Assembly: GCA_016297535.1 (NCBI GenBank)
Contig: JAEDGL010000056.1
Location: forward strand, 1-13,642
DNA length: 13,642 bases
Reading direction: 5' to 3'
Source of the DNA: Clostridia bacterium
GTDB lineage: Bacteria; Bacillota; Clostridia; Christensenellales; Aristaeellaceae
The notes under the pieces are model-generated. The model searched no databases. It was given only the letters and a program-made list of their open reading frames with translations, and was not told where the DNA came from. Position numbers and translations under genes: made by a program. This document shows positions 1 through 5,690 of this stretch, in pieces; position 1 is the first letter of the stretch, and each line of letters begins with the position of its first letter.

Positions 1-53
1 TTCCGCCAGTTTCTGTCGGAAAAGATCGCGAAGCGAGCTTTTTCGACACGCTG
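1..53. repeat. Intergenic hairpin repeat, copy A (3' part)
   Basis: This non-coding stretch closely resembles 10286-10340 (both begin TTCCGCCAG) and 3351-3399. All three end in GAGCTTTTT, then C or T, then GAC, three variable bases and CTG. It forms a hairpin at 15-47: GTCG, G, AAAAG, A, TCGC, loop GAA, then GCGA, G, CTTTT, T, CGAC, with one A:G mismatch and one G:U pair. Read leftwards it has a GC stem followed by a T run, so it can serve as the terminator of the GH43-like gene. The element probably continues left of the window. Confidence 0.7.
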
Positions 54-93
54 AGGCCGCCCCGTTTGAGGCGGCCTGTTTTTTGCTGTTTTT
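54..93 (+). terminator. Intrinsic terminator for a plus-strand gene left of the window
   Basis: A perfect 8-bp stem, AGGCCGCC (54-61) with GGCGGCCT (70-77), has an 8-nt loop and is followed on the plus strand by GTTTTTTGCTGTTTTT. No plus-strand gene lies nearby in the window, so it probably ends a gene just left of the edge that converges on the GH43-like gene. Confidence 0.75.
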
Positions 94-96
94 CCT

Positions 97-1053
97 TTAG
101 CGCGGGTCGGGCACGTCCTTCCAGTCGCGGCTCATCATGCGGTCGTATTCCTGCGGGGTAATGGTCAGGATGGTGCCGTGCTTGAAGCCGTAGGGAAAGG
201 AAAACGCCGCATCGCTGCGCACAAACCGGCCGCTTTGCAGGCTGGGCGCCACAAAGGGCACATAGCCCTGCCCCGCCCCGCGCACGCCGTAGTAATCAAT
301 GAACAGGCACCAGCGGCCGTCCTCCAGCCGCACGGCGGTGGGCGCCTCGTAAAGCCCGGGCTGAATAACGCTCATGGCCTGGTCAAACGCGCTTACCCGC
401 TCAAACGGGCCGGTTACATGGTCGCTTGCCAGCTCGATCATGGTTTCGGGGTTTTTCTCGCTTTTCACAAACAGGTAGTACCGGCCGTTTTCCTCGTACA
501 TGGCGCTGTCGATGCAGCCGCTGTCCTCCTTGCGGTACATAAGCGCAGGGGCGGAATAGGTGACAAAGTCCCTGGTGCGGCTGTAATAGATGGCCATGGG
601 GCCAAAGCCGTTTTCGCGGTGGCAGGAGGACCAGTGCAGCACATAATCGTCATTTTCGGCGTCGTAGATGATATCCGGCGCCCACAGGCAGCCGAAATCC
701 TCATTGCCCAGGGGGATCATCTCCTGCTCCGACCAGTTGACCAGATCATCCGACCACCAGTGCGCCAGATCCCTGCTGCCGTGCAGGTTGATATTGCGCC
801 AGGAATGGTGGTACTTGCCGCGCATGCCGTAGCTGAGGCTGAGATCGGTGGCAAAAATGTGGATGCGCCCGGTTTTGCGGTCGCGGATCACGGTCATGTC
901 CCGCACGCCGTGATCGCCGTAGTACGCCCACAGCACGGGCTGCCCGCCGTTGAGGGCGTGCCACTCAAAGCCGTCCCGGCTCAGGGCAAAGTACACCTGC
1001 TCGCCCTCGGGCGAGGTGGATTCGCGAAAGTGAACAAACAGATAGTTCTGCAT
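97..1053 (-). CDS. GH43-like five-bladed beta-propeller glycosidase
   Basis: Predicted glycoside hydrolase of the GH43 type, 318 aa. The family cleaves arabinosyl, xylosyl or related linkages from plant or microbial polysaccharides; the substrate here cannot be told. The three acidic positions expected of the family are present: a general-base Asp in VRDMTVI (about D52), a modulator Asp in WAPDI (about D127), and an acid Glu in YEAPTAV (about E236). Repeated W/Y-rich blade motifs (HWWSDDLVNW, RYYLFVK, WCLFIDYY) support a propeller. There is no signal peptide or membrane segment, so it is probably cytoplasmic and acts on imported oligosaccharides. Start choice: the ATG at 1053 has GGAAGGAG 9 nt upstream, while the ATG at 1059 is only 3 nt from it. 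It lies 22 bp after the DUF1836 gene on the same strand, suggesting co-transcription. A family-level call is fairly secure; subfamily is not. Confidence 0.82.
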   Translation of the reverse strand: MQNYLFVHFRESTSPEGEQVYFALSRDGFEWHALNGGQPVLWAYYGDHGVRDMTVIRDRKTGRIHIFATDLSLSYGMRGKYHHSWRNINLHGSRDLAHWWSDDLVNWSEQEMIPLGNEDFGCLWAPDIIYDAENDDYVLHWSSCHRENGFGPMAIYYSRTRDFVTYSAPALMYRKEDSGCIDSAMYEENGRYYLFVKSEKNPETMIELASDHVTGPFERVSAFDQAMSVIQPGLYEAPTAVRLEDGRWCLFIDYYGVRGAGQGYVPFVAPSLQSGRFVRSDAAFSFPYGFKHGTILTITPQEYDRMMSRDWKDVPDPR

Positions 1054-1075
1054 CCTCATGCGCTCCTTCCCGGCC

Positions 1076-1600
1076 CTATTCGCCGCTTTCCTGCTGCTGC
1101 ATGGCCGCAAACAGCTTGCCCAGATAAATTTTGAGGGCGGCGGTAATAATCACGTTTCGCAGCATGATCTTTTCATCGCTGCTGTCCTGACCGATGGGCT
1201 CCAGCTCCTCCCTCTGGCCGAGGGTATAGGCCAGCACGTTTTCCAGCTCGGTACAGAAGTAATCGTAGGATACCTGCGCGGTGTAGGTGCGCTTTTGCAG
1301 GCTGATGATCAGGCGGATCTCATCCATGGAAAGCACGGTTTTGACCACGGCAATAAAGATGAGGTAGGCCACCTGCTCGCGGCTGTACTGCTTTTTGTGC
1401 GGATTGGCCACCAGATCGCGCTTGACATAGTTGCTTACCATGGAGGAGGTGATGGCCTCCTGCGTAAGCGGGGACAGGCACTCGTTAATGTATTTCACGG
1501 TCTGTTCCAGATACAGCCCCACATTGGGGATTTCGTGAAAGCGCGGCAGGCGCATACCGGCAACGGACATTGAGAGCTGGTCTTTGATTTCCTGATCCAT
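1076..1600 (-). CDS. DUF1836 domain-containing protein (putative DNA-binding regulator)
   Basis: Protein of 174 aa matching the DUF1836 family by its conserved blocks: LPRFHEIPNVGLYLEQ, then VKYINECL, ITSSMVSNYVKR and KKQYSREQVAYLIFIA. The family is common in Firmicutes, and its ITSSMVSNYVK segment looks like a helix-turn-helix recognition region, so a transcription-factor role is likely but unproven. There is no signal peptide. Start choice: the ATG at 1600 has GGAGGG about 6 nt upstream, whereas the ATG at 1606 directly abuts that site. A strong promoter lies at 1620-1648, so the mRNA leader is short. It is the first gene of an apparent two-gene unit with the GH43-like enzyme; control of that enzyme or of sugar use is only inferred from position. 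Confidence 0.85.
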   Translation of the reverse strand: MDQEIKDQLSMSVAGMRLPRFHEIPNVGLYLEQTVKYINECLSPLTQEAITSSMVSNYVKRDLVANPHKKQYSREQVAYLIFIAVVKTVLSMDEIRLIISLQKRTYTAQVSYDYFCTELENVLAYTLGQREELEPIGQDSSDEKIMLRNVIITAALKIYLGKLFAAMQQQESGE

Positions 1601-1619
1601 TGTCATCCCTCCGTGAAGC

Positions 1620-1648
1620 ATTATAGCTATCACGGTTCTAAAAGTCAA
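1620..1648 (-). promoter_or_regulatory. Sigma-A-type promoter for the DUF1836-GH43 unit
   Basis: On the minus strand, TTGACT (1648-1643) is followed by a 17-nt spacer and a perfect TATAAT (1625-1620). The ATG of the DUF1836 gene follows 20 nt downstream of the -10 box. A 17-bp perfect palindrome ends 4 nt upstream of the -35 box. Confidence 0.85.
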
Positions 1649-1652
1649 TCGG

Positions 1653-1689
1653 TTCTTCTGACCGGTTCCACAGGAACCGGTCAGAAGAA
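1653..1689 (-). terminator. Long perfect hairpin after the 4Fe-4S gene
   Basis: A perfect 17-bp inverted repeat (arms 1653-1669 and 1673-1689) with a 3-nt loop lies 10 nt beyond the stop codon of the 4Fe-4S protein gene. No proper T run follows in the minus direction, so it is either an atypical terminator or an RNA 3'-end stabiliser. Its closeness to the next promoter's -35 box means an operator role is also possible. Confidence 0.6.
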
Positions 1690-1699
1690 GCCCGGATGA

Positions 1700-2395
1700 T
1701 TATTCCACCATGCGCCCGTCGGTGGAGATGGTCAGCACCTGCCAGGGCAGATGCTTGCCGCTTGCCTTGATGGCCTGCTTTACGGCCTGCTCAAGGCCGC
1801 CGCAGCAGGGCACCTCCATGCGCACGCAGGTGACGGACTGGATCCGGTTGCCGGCAAGGATGGCGGAAAGCTTTTCGGCGTAATCCACACCGTCCAGCTT
1901 GGGGCAGCCCACAAGAACGATGCGGTCCCTGATCAGCTCGTTGTGAAAATTTCCGTAGGCGTAGGCGGTGCAATCCGCGGCCACCAGCAGATGCGCACCG
2001 TCAAAATAGGGCGCGTTCACCGGCGCCAGCTTGATTTGCACCGGCCACTGGCGCAGGCGGGAGGGGTTGGCGGACGGCTGGGAGCATTCGGGCGCTTCCT
2101 CGCGGCGGATGGCTTTGGCCATGCTGCCGGGGCAGCCGCAGGGCAGAGGCTTCTGCGCCTGTTTTTTGGCAGCCTGCACCGCCTGCTCATCATAGGGCTG
2201 GGCCTGACGCTGCTCAAAGCTAATCGCACCGGCGGGACAGGCGGGCAGACAATCGCCCAGGCCGTCGCAGTAATCCTCGCGCAAAAGGGTGGCCTTGCCG
2301 TCCACCAGGCCAATGGCTCCTTCATGACAGGCCTGTACGCACAGGCCGCAGCCGTCGCATTTGTTCTGATCGATTTTGATGATCCTGCGAATCAT
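1700..2395 (-). CDS. 4Fe-4S binding protein, ferredoxin-type N-terminus with cysteine-rich C-terminus
   Basis: Predicted cytoplasmic iron-sulfur protein, 231 aa. The N-terminus holds a full CxxCxxCxxxCH cluster motif (C13, C16, C19, C23) followed by a second motif, CDGLGDCLPACP (C43, C49, C53). The second is the CDGLGxC variant seen in a family of clostridial 4Fe-4S proteins often found beside Crp/Fnr regulators. The C-terminal half has further cysteines in CGCPGS, VAADCTAY, VGCPKLD and PCCGGLE, which may bind metal or redox centres. Start choice: AGGAGG is 8 nt upstream of the ATG at 2395, but only 1-2 nt from the ATG at 2401. The gene is transcribed away from a Crp/Fnr-family regulator, which suggests it is that regulator's target. 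The redox partner is unknown. I found no hcp gene, a frequent companion, in the window. Confidence 0.83.
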   Translation of the reverse strand: MIRRIIKIDQNKCDGCGLCVQACHEGAIGLVDGKATLLREDYCDGLGDCLPACPAGAISFEQRQAQPYDEQAVQAAKKQAQKPLPCGCPGSMAKAIRREEAPECSQPSANPSRLRQWPVQIKLAPVNAPYFDGAHLLVAADCTAYAYGNFHNELIRDRIVLVGCPKLDGVDYAEKLSAILAGNRIQSVTCVRMEVPCCGGLEQAVKQAIKASGKHLPWQVLTISTDGRMVE

Positions 2396-2430
2396 CTTCA
2401 TTCCTCCTGATCAATATGAATGATGGGTTA

Positions 2431-2460
2431 TTGCGTTTCGCAGGATGATTATCGTACAAT
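2431..2460 (+). promoter_or_regulatory. Probable promoter of the Crp/Fnr regulator with overlapping small palindrome
   Basis: TTGCGT (2431-2436), an 18-nt spacer and TACAAT (2455-2460) lie 45 bp upstream of the chosen start. A short dyad, TGCG-TTT-CGCA (2432-2442), overlaps the -35 box and could be a binding site for the regulator itself. No canonical FNR site (TTGAT-N4-ATCAA) is present. I did not find a convincing promoter for the divergent 4Fe-4S gene in the 110-bp gap. Confidence 0.45.
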
Positions 2461-2505
2461 TGGACTGAAAAGTCGGTGGTTTTTCCAACGGAAATGAGGG
2501 ATTCA

Positions 2506-3183
2506 ATGGAACGCTATCTTCATGCAATTCAAAAAAGCAGTCTTTTTGCCGGGCTGGACGAGCCTGAAACCGGCGCGATGCTTGACTGTCTGGGCGCCAC
2601 GCTGAAAAGCTACCCCAGGGGCGCCTGCGTGCTTGCGCAGGGGGAGACGGTTACCCGCCTGATGGTGCTTGCGCAGGGGCGGCTGCATATTCAAAGGGAT
2701 GATTACTGGGGCAACCGCAGCATTGTCAGCGAAATTCTGCCCGGCGAAATGTTTGGCGAGGCCTATCTGACGCCCGGCAGCGGCGCGCTGATGAACGACG
2801 TGATGGCTGTGGAAAGCAGCACGGTATGCTTTTTGGACGCGACGCCCCTTTTGAGCGCGCAACCGCCCGCATGCCGGTTTCACTGGCTTGCAGCGCGCAA
2901 TCTGCTGTTTGTTCTGTCCGAAAAAAACCGCCGTCTGGTGGGCCGGCTGGGCATTGCCACCCGACGCACCACGCGCGACAGGCTGATTGCCTTTTTATCC
3001 GATCAGGCCAGGCGGCAGGGCAGCTCTGCCTTTGAGATTACCTTCAACCGCCAGCAGCTGGCGGATTATCTGTGCGTGGACCGCAGCGCCATGTCCCACG
3101 AGCTGTGCAAAATGCGCGACGAGGGGCTGCTGCGCTTTCACAAAAACCATTTTGAGCTTTTTTCGGCCCCGCAGGAAGAATAA
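2506..3183 (+). CDS. Crp/Fnr-family transcriptional regulator
   Basis: Regulator of 225 aa with a cyclic-nucleotide-binding-like beta-roll (about residues 12-115, including GEMFGEAYLT) and a C-terminal Crp-type winged helix (about 177-216: FNRQQLADYLCVDRSAMSHE, then CKMRDEGLL). The Arg-Ser pair that contacts cAMP phosphate in E. coli CRP is not evident (the segment reads GSGALMNDV), and there is no N-terminal Cys cluster like that of FNR. The effector is therefore unlikely to be cAMP or an FNR-type cluster; haem, a ligand or no ligand remain possible. Start choice: the ATG at 2506 has GAGGG 5 nt upstream, better than the GTG at 2476 or the ATG at 2494. It is divergent from the 4Fe-4S gene and convergent with sigF. 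Its TAA stop lies in the 9-bp direct repeat that borders the inserted element downstream. Confidence 0.88.
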   Translation: MERYLHAIQKSSLFAGLDEPETGAMLDCLGATLKSYPRGACVLAQGETVTRLMVLAQGRLHIQRDDYWGNRSIVSEILPGEMFGEAYLTPGSGALMNDVMAVESSTVCFLDATPLLSAQPPACRFHWLAARNLLFVLSEKNRRLVGRLGIATRRTTRDRLIAFLSDQARRQGSSAFEITFNRQQLADYLCVDRSAMSHELCKMRDEGLLRFHKNHFELFSAPQEE

Positions 3184-3408
3184 AGGCTACAGGCTGTCGA
3201 TAAACCCTCTGGGAGGTGTCGGAGGGCCGCAGCCCTACGACTCTTGTTCCGAGCCCAGCGACATGTGCGCTGGGCTCGGGAGCCTTGCGCAGCAAGGCTT
3301 TCCTTACACCATTTGCCGCCCGGCGAGCCGTAGGCGAGTAGGCAAATGGTGCACTCCCGGCGGAAAAGATCGCCGTAGGCGAGCTTTTTCGACGCTCTGT
3401 AAAGGCTA
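3181..3408. mobile_element. MITE-like non-coding element with 9-bp target duplication
   Basis: The segment 3190-3399 (210 bp) is bordered by the identical 9-mer TAAAGGCTA at 3181-3189 and 3400-3408. Its ends are imperfect inverted repeats: CAGGCTGTCGATAAAC on the left and, on the other strand from the right end, CAGAGCGTCGAAAAAG, 11 of 16 matching. Inside are consecutive hairpins: GTCG-G-AGGGC with GCCCT-A-CGAC (3218-3241); CCGAGCCCAGCG with its complement (3249-3260, 3268-3279); AGCCTTGC with its complement (3281-3299); CACCATTTGCC with its complement (3307-3317, 3341-3351); and the shared repeat hairpin (3361-3391). No gene is convincing in it. The left 9-mer holds the stop of the Crp/Fnr gene and the right one the stop of sigF, so removing one copy plus the element joins the two genes with stops 2 bp apart. 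No transposase is present, so mobilisation in trans is assumed. Confidence 0.65.
3351..3399. repeat. Intergenic hairpin repeat, copy B (bidirectional terminator-like)
   Basis: This right-hand part of the 210-bp element matches copies A (1-53) and C (10286-10340). The hairpin at 3361-3391 pairs CGG, AAAAG, A, TCGCC around loop GTA with GGCGA, G, CTTTT, TCG. The stem is GC-rich in the middle with A and T runs outside, so each strand shows stem plus T run. It could end both the Crp/Fnr transcript and the sigF transcript. Confidence 0.65.
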
Positions 3409-4029
3409 TTCCCAGCCTGCCCGCAGCAGCTCCTTGCCCCGTTTTTCCCAGCGCGAAACCTGGGGCTGGCCCACGCCCAGGCGGCGGGCGATCTCTGCCT
3501 GGGGCACGCCCAGCACGCAGCGCAGCCACAGCACCTGCGTGTAGGGACGGGGCAGGCTGCGGATGGCGTCCCTGAGCAGCACCCAGTCCTCAAAGCCATC
3601 CTCCGCCCCGGCGTCGGCCCAGTCCGGGTTGCTTTGGGCGCACAGCATGCGCTCGCGGGCGGCAAGCATTTCGCCAAGGCGCTGGGCATCCACCCCCACG
3701 CCCTGCGCCAGCTCGGCAATGGTTGGCTCGCGCCCGTTGCTGCGGCAGAACGCCTCGCGCCAGCGCTGGGCGGCGCCAAGAATGCGCAGCTCGCTCCGCG
3801 GCACATGCATGGGCTGGGCGCGGCGGCACAGCTCGCGCAGCGCGCCCAGCACCACCGGCACGGCGTAGGTGGAAAAACGCACGCCGCGGCTTTCATCAAA
3901 CCGCGAGGCCGCCCACAAAAGCGCCGCCTCCGCCTCGCCGATCAGCTCCTCCATGGGCACGCCCCGCCCCTGAAACCTGCGGGCGCAGTACACTGCCATG
4001 CCGTAATGCTCCCGATCAGCCGATTTCAT
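3406..4029 (-). CDS. sigF: RNA polymerase sigma-F factor (forespore-specific), N-terminally short
   Basis: Sigma-70-family factor of 207 aa directing early forespore transcription. Region 2 (about residues 8-75) keeps the SigF signature FDESRGVRFSTYAVPVVLGA. Region 3 (about 80-130) has PTIAELAQGVGVDAQRL. Region 4 (about 150-205) has the helix-turn-helix PQAEIARRLGVGQPQVSRWE. Bacillus SigF is about 255 aa; this protein starts at what would be residue about 40, lacking the helix around ELIKQ...ARDLL that begins region 2.1. Upstream codons in this frame encode unrelated residues inside spoIIAB, so the shortness is not a start-call error. Start at 4029 overlaps the spoIIAB end by 14 nt, with GGGAG about 10 nt upstream; the ATG at residue 11 is an alternative. 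Position after spoIIAA-spoIIAB makes the identity secure. SpoIIAB is expected to hold it inactive. Confidence 0.88.
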   Translation of the reverse strand: MKSADREHYGMAVYCARRFQGRGVPMEELIGEAEAALLWAASRFDESRGVRFSTYAVPVVLGALRELCRRAQPMHVPRSELRILGAAQRWREAFCRSNGREPTIAELAQGVGVDAQRLGEMLAARERMLCAQSNPDWADAGAEDGFEDWVLLRDAIRSLPRPYTQVLWLRCVLGVPQAEIARRLGVGQPQVSRWEKRGKELLRAGWE

Positions 4030-4483
4030 CCAGCACACGCTCCCGGTGCAGGGCCACCTCACCCGTAATGCGCTTGCGCATCAGCACGGTGGTGCCCTTG
4101 CCAACGGCGCTGCTTACCTCCACCGCGTCCATAAAGGTCTGCATTACGCAAAAGCCCATGCCGCTGCGCTCCGTGCCGTCGCCGGTGGAATAAAAGGGAA
4201 GCATGGCCGTTGCCACATCCTCGATGCCGCAGCCCGTATCGCTGATGGATACGGTGAGGATATGCCCGTCATCGTAGCTGGCCTGCACGGTAACCAGCCC
4301 GTCCTCGCGGCCCGCATAGCCGTGCACAATGGCGTTGGTTACGGCCTCCGACACGGCGGTTTTGATATCGGCCATCTCCGGCAGCGTGGGGTTAAGCTGC
4401 ACCACAAACGCCGCGATGGCCACGCGCGCAAACGCCTCGTTCTGCGCCCGCGAAAGAAAGGTAAGCTCCATCCGGTTGAGCAT
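4016..4483 (-). CDS. spoIIAB: Anti-sigma F factor and serine kinase SpoIIAB
   Basis: Protein of 155 aa of the GHKL ATPase type. It binds sigma-F in the predivisional and mother cell and phosphorylates SpoIIAA. The N box SEAVTNAIVHGY carries the catalytic Glu (E46) and Asn (N50); the G1 box is DTGCGI (from D82); the lid and G2 region ends in ERSGMGF (about 105-111). R20 in NEAFARV corresponds to the Arg of Bacillus SpoIIAB known to contact its partners. Length is close to the Bacillus protein (146 aa), with a slightly longer C-terminal tail that overlaps the sigF start. The start ATG shares one base with the spoIIAA stop (TAATG), indicating translational coupling and near equal production. Middle gene of the spoIIA operon. 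Confidence 0.95.
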   Translation of the reverse strand: MLNRMELTFLSRAQNEAFARVAIAAFVVQLNPTLPEMADIKTAVSEAVTNAIVHGYAGREDGLVTVQASYDDGHILTVSISDTGCGIEDVATAMLPFYSTGDGTERSGMGFCVMQTFMDAVEVSSAVGKGTTVLMRKRITGEVALHRERVLDEIG

Positions 4484-4809
4484 TACACCCGTCCTCCTTT
4501 TTCATCCTTCTCTATTCCTATCACCCGCTGCAGGCCGGATAGCCGAAACAGCTTTTCCACCTGCGGCTGCATGTTTTTTACGCTCAGGGTGCCTCCCCGC
4601 GCCTGCAGGGTGCGCAGCCTTCCCAGCAGCACCCCAATGCCGGACGAATCCATAAACGTAAGGTTTTCCAGGTCCAGCACCACATCCGTAATGGCCGGAT
4701 CGCGGATCACATCGTCCAGCATGCGGCGTATCTGCGGCGCGGCAAAATGATCCAGCTCCCCCGCGATGACCACCGTCACGGCCTCGCCGAACGGTTTGTA
4801 CTGCAGCAT
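4483..4809 (-). CDS. spoIIAA: Anti-anti-sigma F factor SpoIIAA
   Basis: STAS-domain protein of 108 aa. When unphosphorylated it displaces sigma-F from SpoIIAB; SpoIIAB phosphorylates it and the phosphatase SpoIIE reactivates it. The phosphorylation motif FMDSSGIGVLLGR is intact, with the target serine at about S55 (S58 in Bacillus). The family pattern of alternating strands and helices and the C-terminal helix EKLFRLSGL are present. Start is supported by GGAGGAGGAG 5-6 nt upstream. First gene of the spoIIA operon, with a sigma-H-like promoter starting about 30 bp upstream. Confidence 0.94.
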   Translation of the reverse strand: MLQYKPFGEAVTVVIAGELDHFAAPQIRRMLDDVIRDPAITDVVLDLENLTFMDSSGIGVLLGRLRTLQARGGTLSVKNMQPQVEKLFRLSGLQRVIGIEKDEKGGRV

Positions 4810-4839
4810 GATATCCTCCTCCTCCCAGTTGGTGTGATA

Positions 4840-4870
4840 AAAATTCGTGTATCCGTCAATTTGATCCTTT
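4840..4870 (-). promoter_or_regulatory. Sigma-H-type promoter of the spoIIA operon
   Basis: On the minus strand AAAGGATCAAA (4870-4860) and CGAATTTT (4847-4840) fit the Bacillus sigma-H consensus RNAGGAWWW and RNNGAATWW with a 12-nt spacer. One position (R of the -10 box) does not match. In Bacillus, spoIIA is transcribed by sigma-H, so context supports the call. The ATG is about 30 nt downstream. Confidence 0.7.
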
Positions 4871-4917
4871 GCCGAAAAGGGGAAAGTTATGCAAGGTTTT
4901 GTCGCAGTGGCGCGCGG

Positions 4918-4946
4918 TTGCGTTCACCTGCGGGATATGATATAAT
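4918..4946 (+). promoter_or_regulatory. Extended -10 sigma-A promoter of the five-gene exported-protein operon
   Basis: TTGCGT (4918-4923), a 17-nt spacer, and TATAAT (4941-4946) preceded by TG at 4938-4939, giving the extended TGATATAAT form. The first gene starts at 4990 behind GGAGGG. The promoter is back to back with the sigma-H promoter of spoIIA, about 50 bp away. Confidence 0.8.
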
Positions 4947-4989
4947 GAATAATTGACCAAATCTGTATTTTTACTGGAGGGACACAACC

Positions 4990-5670
4990 GTGAAACGCCT
5001 TTTGTGTATGATTCTGGCGCTGTGGATGCTGCTGTCCGGCGCCGCTCTGGCACAGGAAAAGCTGGTGCTGCCCGTGCCGGAGGCGGGCGATATCGTGGTG
5101 ATCGGCAGCTATGAGCAGGACAACAATCTGGAAAACGGCCCCGAGCCGCTGGAATGGATTGTGCTGGAGGTGCAGCCCGGCAAGGCCTGGCTGATGACCA
5201 AATACTGCATCGATCAGGCCATCTTCTATCCGCAGCGCGTGTCCATGTACTGGGGCGCGAGCGATCTGCGCAAGTGGCTTAACGGCGATTTTATTTCCGA
5301 AACCTTTACCCCCGCCGAGCAGGATGTGATTTTGACCACGGTGGTGAAAAACGATAATCCCCATGGCGTAAAGGGCGCGGGCGCGGATACCGAGGACCGC
5401 GTCTATCTGCTGAGCAAGTCCGAGGTGCTTCACTTTATGCCCGAATGCCCCGACCGCGTGGCCTACCCCACCGAGTATGCCAAAACCAAGGGCATCACCC
5501 TGAGCAAGGAAACCGGCAGCTGCCGCTGGTGGACGCGCACGCCCGGCGCGCGCGTAATGGATATGTGCGGCATGCGCCTGGACGGACGCATCAGCGCCTA
5601 CGGCATGCAGGATGTGGACTGGCCGACCAACACCATCCGCCCCGTGATGTGGGTGCGCGTGGGTGAATGA
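4990..5670 (+). CDS. DUF6273 domain-containing exported protein
   Basis: Secreted protein of 226 aa. A signal peptide is clear: KR, a hydrophobic stretch ILALWMLL, and a likely cleavage after ALA (A21). The mature part matches DUF6273: GDIVVIGSYEQDNN, EPLEWIVLEV, a LRKWLNGDF core (family pattern LRxWLN), YLLSKSEV, WWTRTPG and a final IRPVMWVRV. The family is common in Clostridia, often in surface proteins; its function is unknown to me, and the W-x-R-P pattern suggests a compact fold of sulfatase-modifying or C-type-lectin-like kind, which is a guess. Start is a GTG with GGAGGG 8 nt upstream. It is the first gene of a compact operon and ends 20 nt before the next likely start; its TGA overlaps an in-frame ATG at 5667 that has no good ribosome site. 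Confidence 0.82.
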   Translation: MKRLLCMILALWMLLSGAALAQEKLVLPVPEAGDIVVIGSYEQDNNLENGPEPLEWIVLEVQPGKAWLMTKYCIDQAIFYPQRVSMYWGASDLRKWLNGDFISETFTPAEQDVILTTVVKNDNPHGVKGAGADTEDRVYLLSKSEVLHFMPECPDRVAYPTEYAKTKGITLSKETGSCRWWTRTPGARVMDMCGMRLDGRISAYGMQDVDWPTNTIRPVMWVRVGE

Positions 5671-5690
5671 TGGAAAGGATGGAACAACCG

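Noticed and set aside
178..1134. Open frame of 318 codons on the plus strand
   Set aside because: Antisense to the GH43-like gene, which has intact catalytic motifs; the plus-strand product has no family features.
2402..2505. Possible FNR box between the 4Fe-4S and Crp/Fnr genes
   Set aside because: A TTGAT half-site exists near the 4Fe-4S start on the minus strand, but no matching ATCAA half lies at the right spacing.
3184..3405. Riboswitch or structured regulatory RNA
   Set aside because: The hairpins lie between two gene 3' ends, not upstream of a gene, and the flanking 9-bp repeat fits an inserted element better.
3406..4062. Frameshift at the 5' end of sigF hiding the missing N-terminus
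   Set aside because: The upstream bases encode the intact C-terminal part of SpoIIAB, and no sigma-like residues appear in the other minus-strand frames there.
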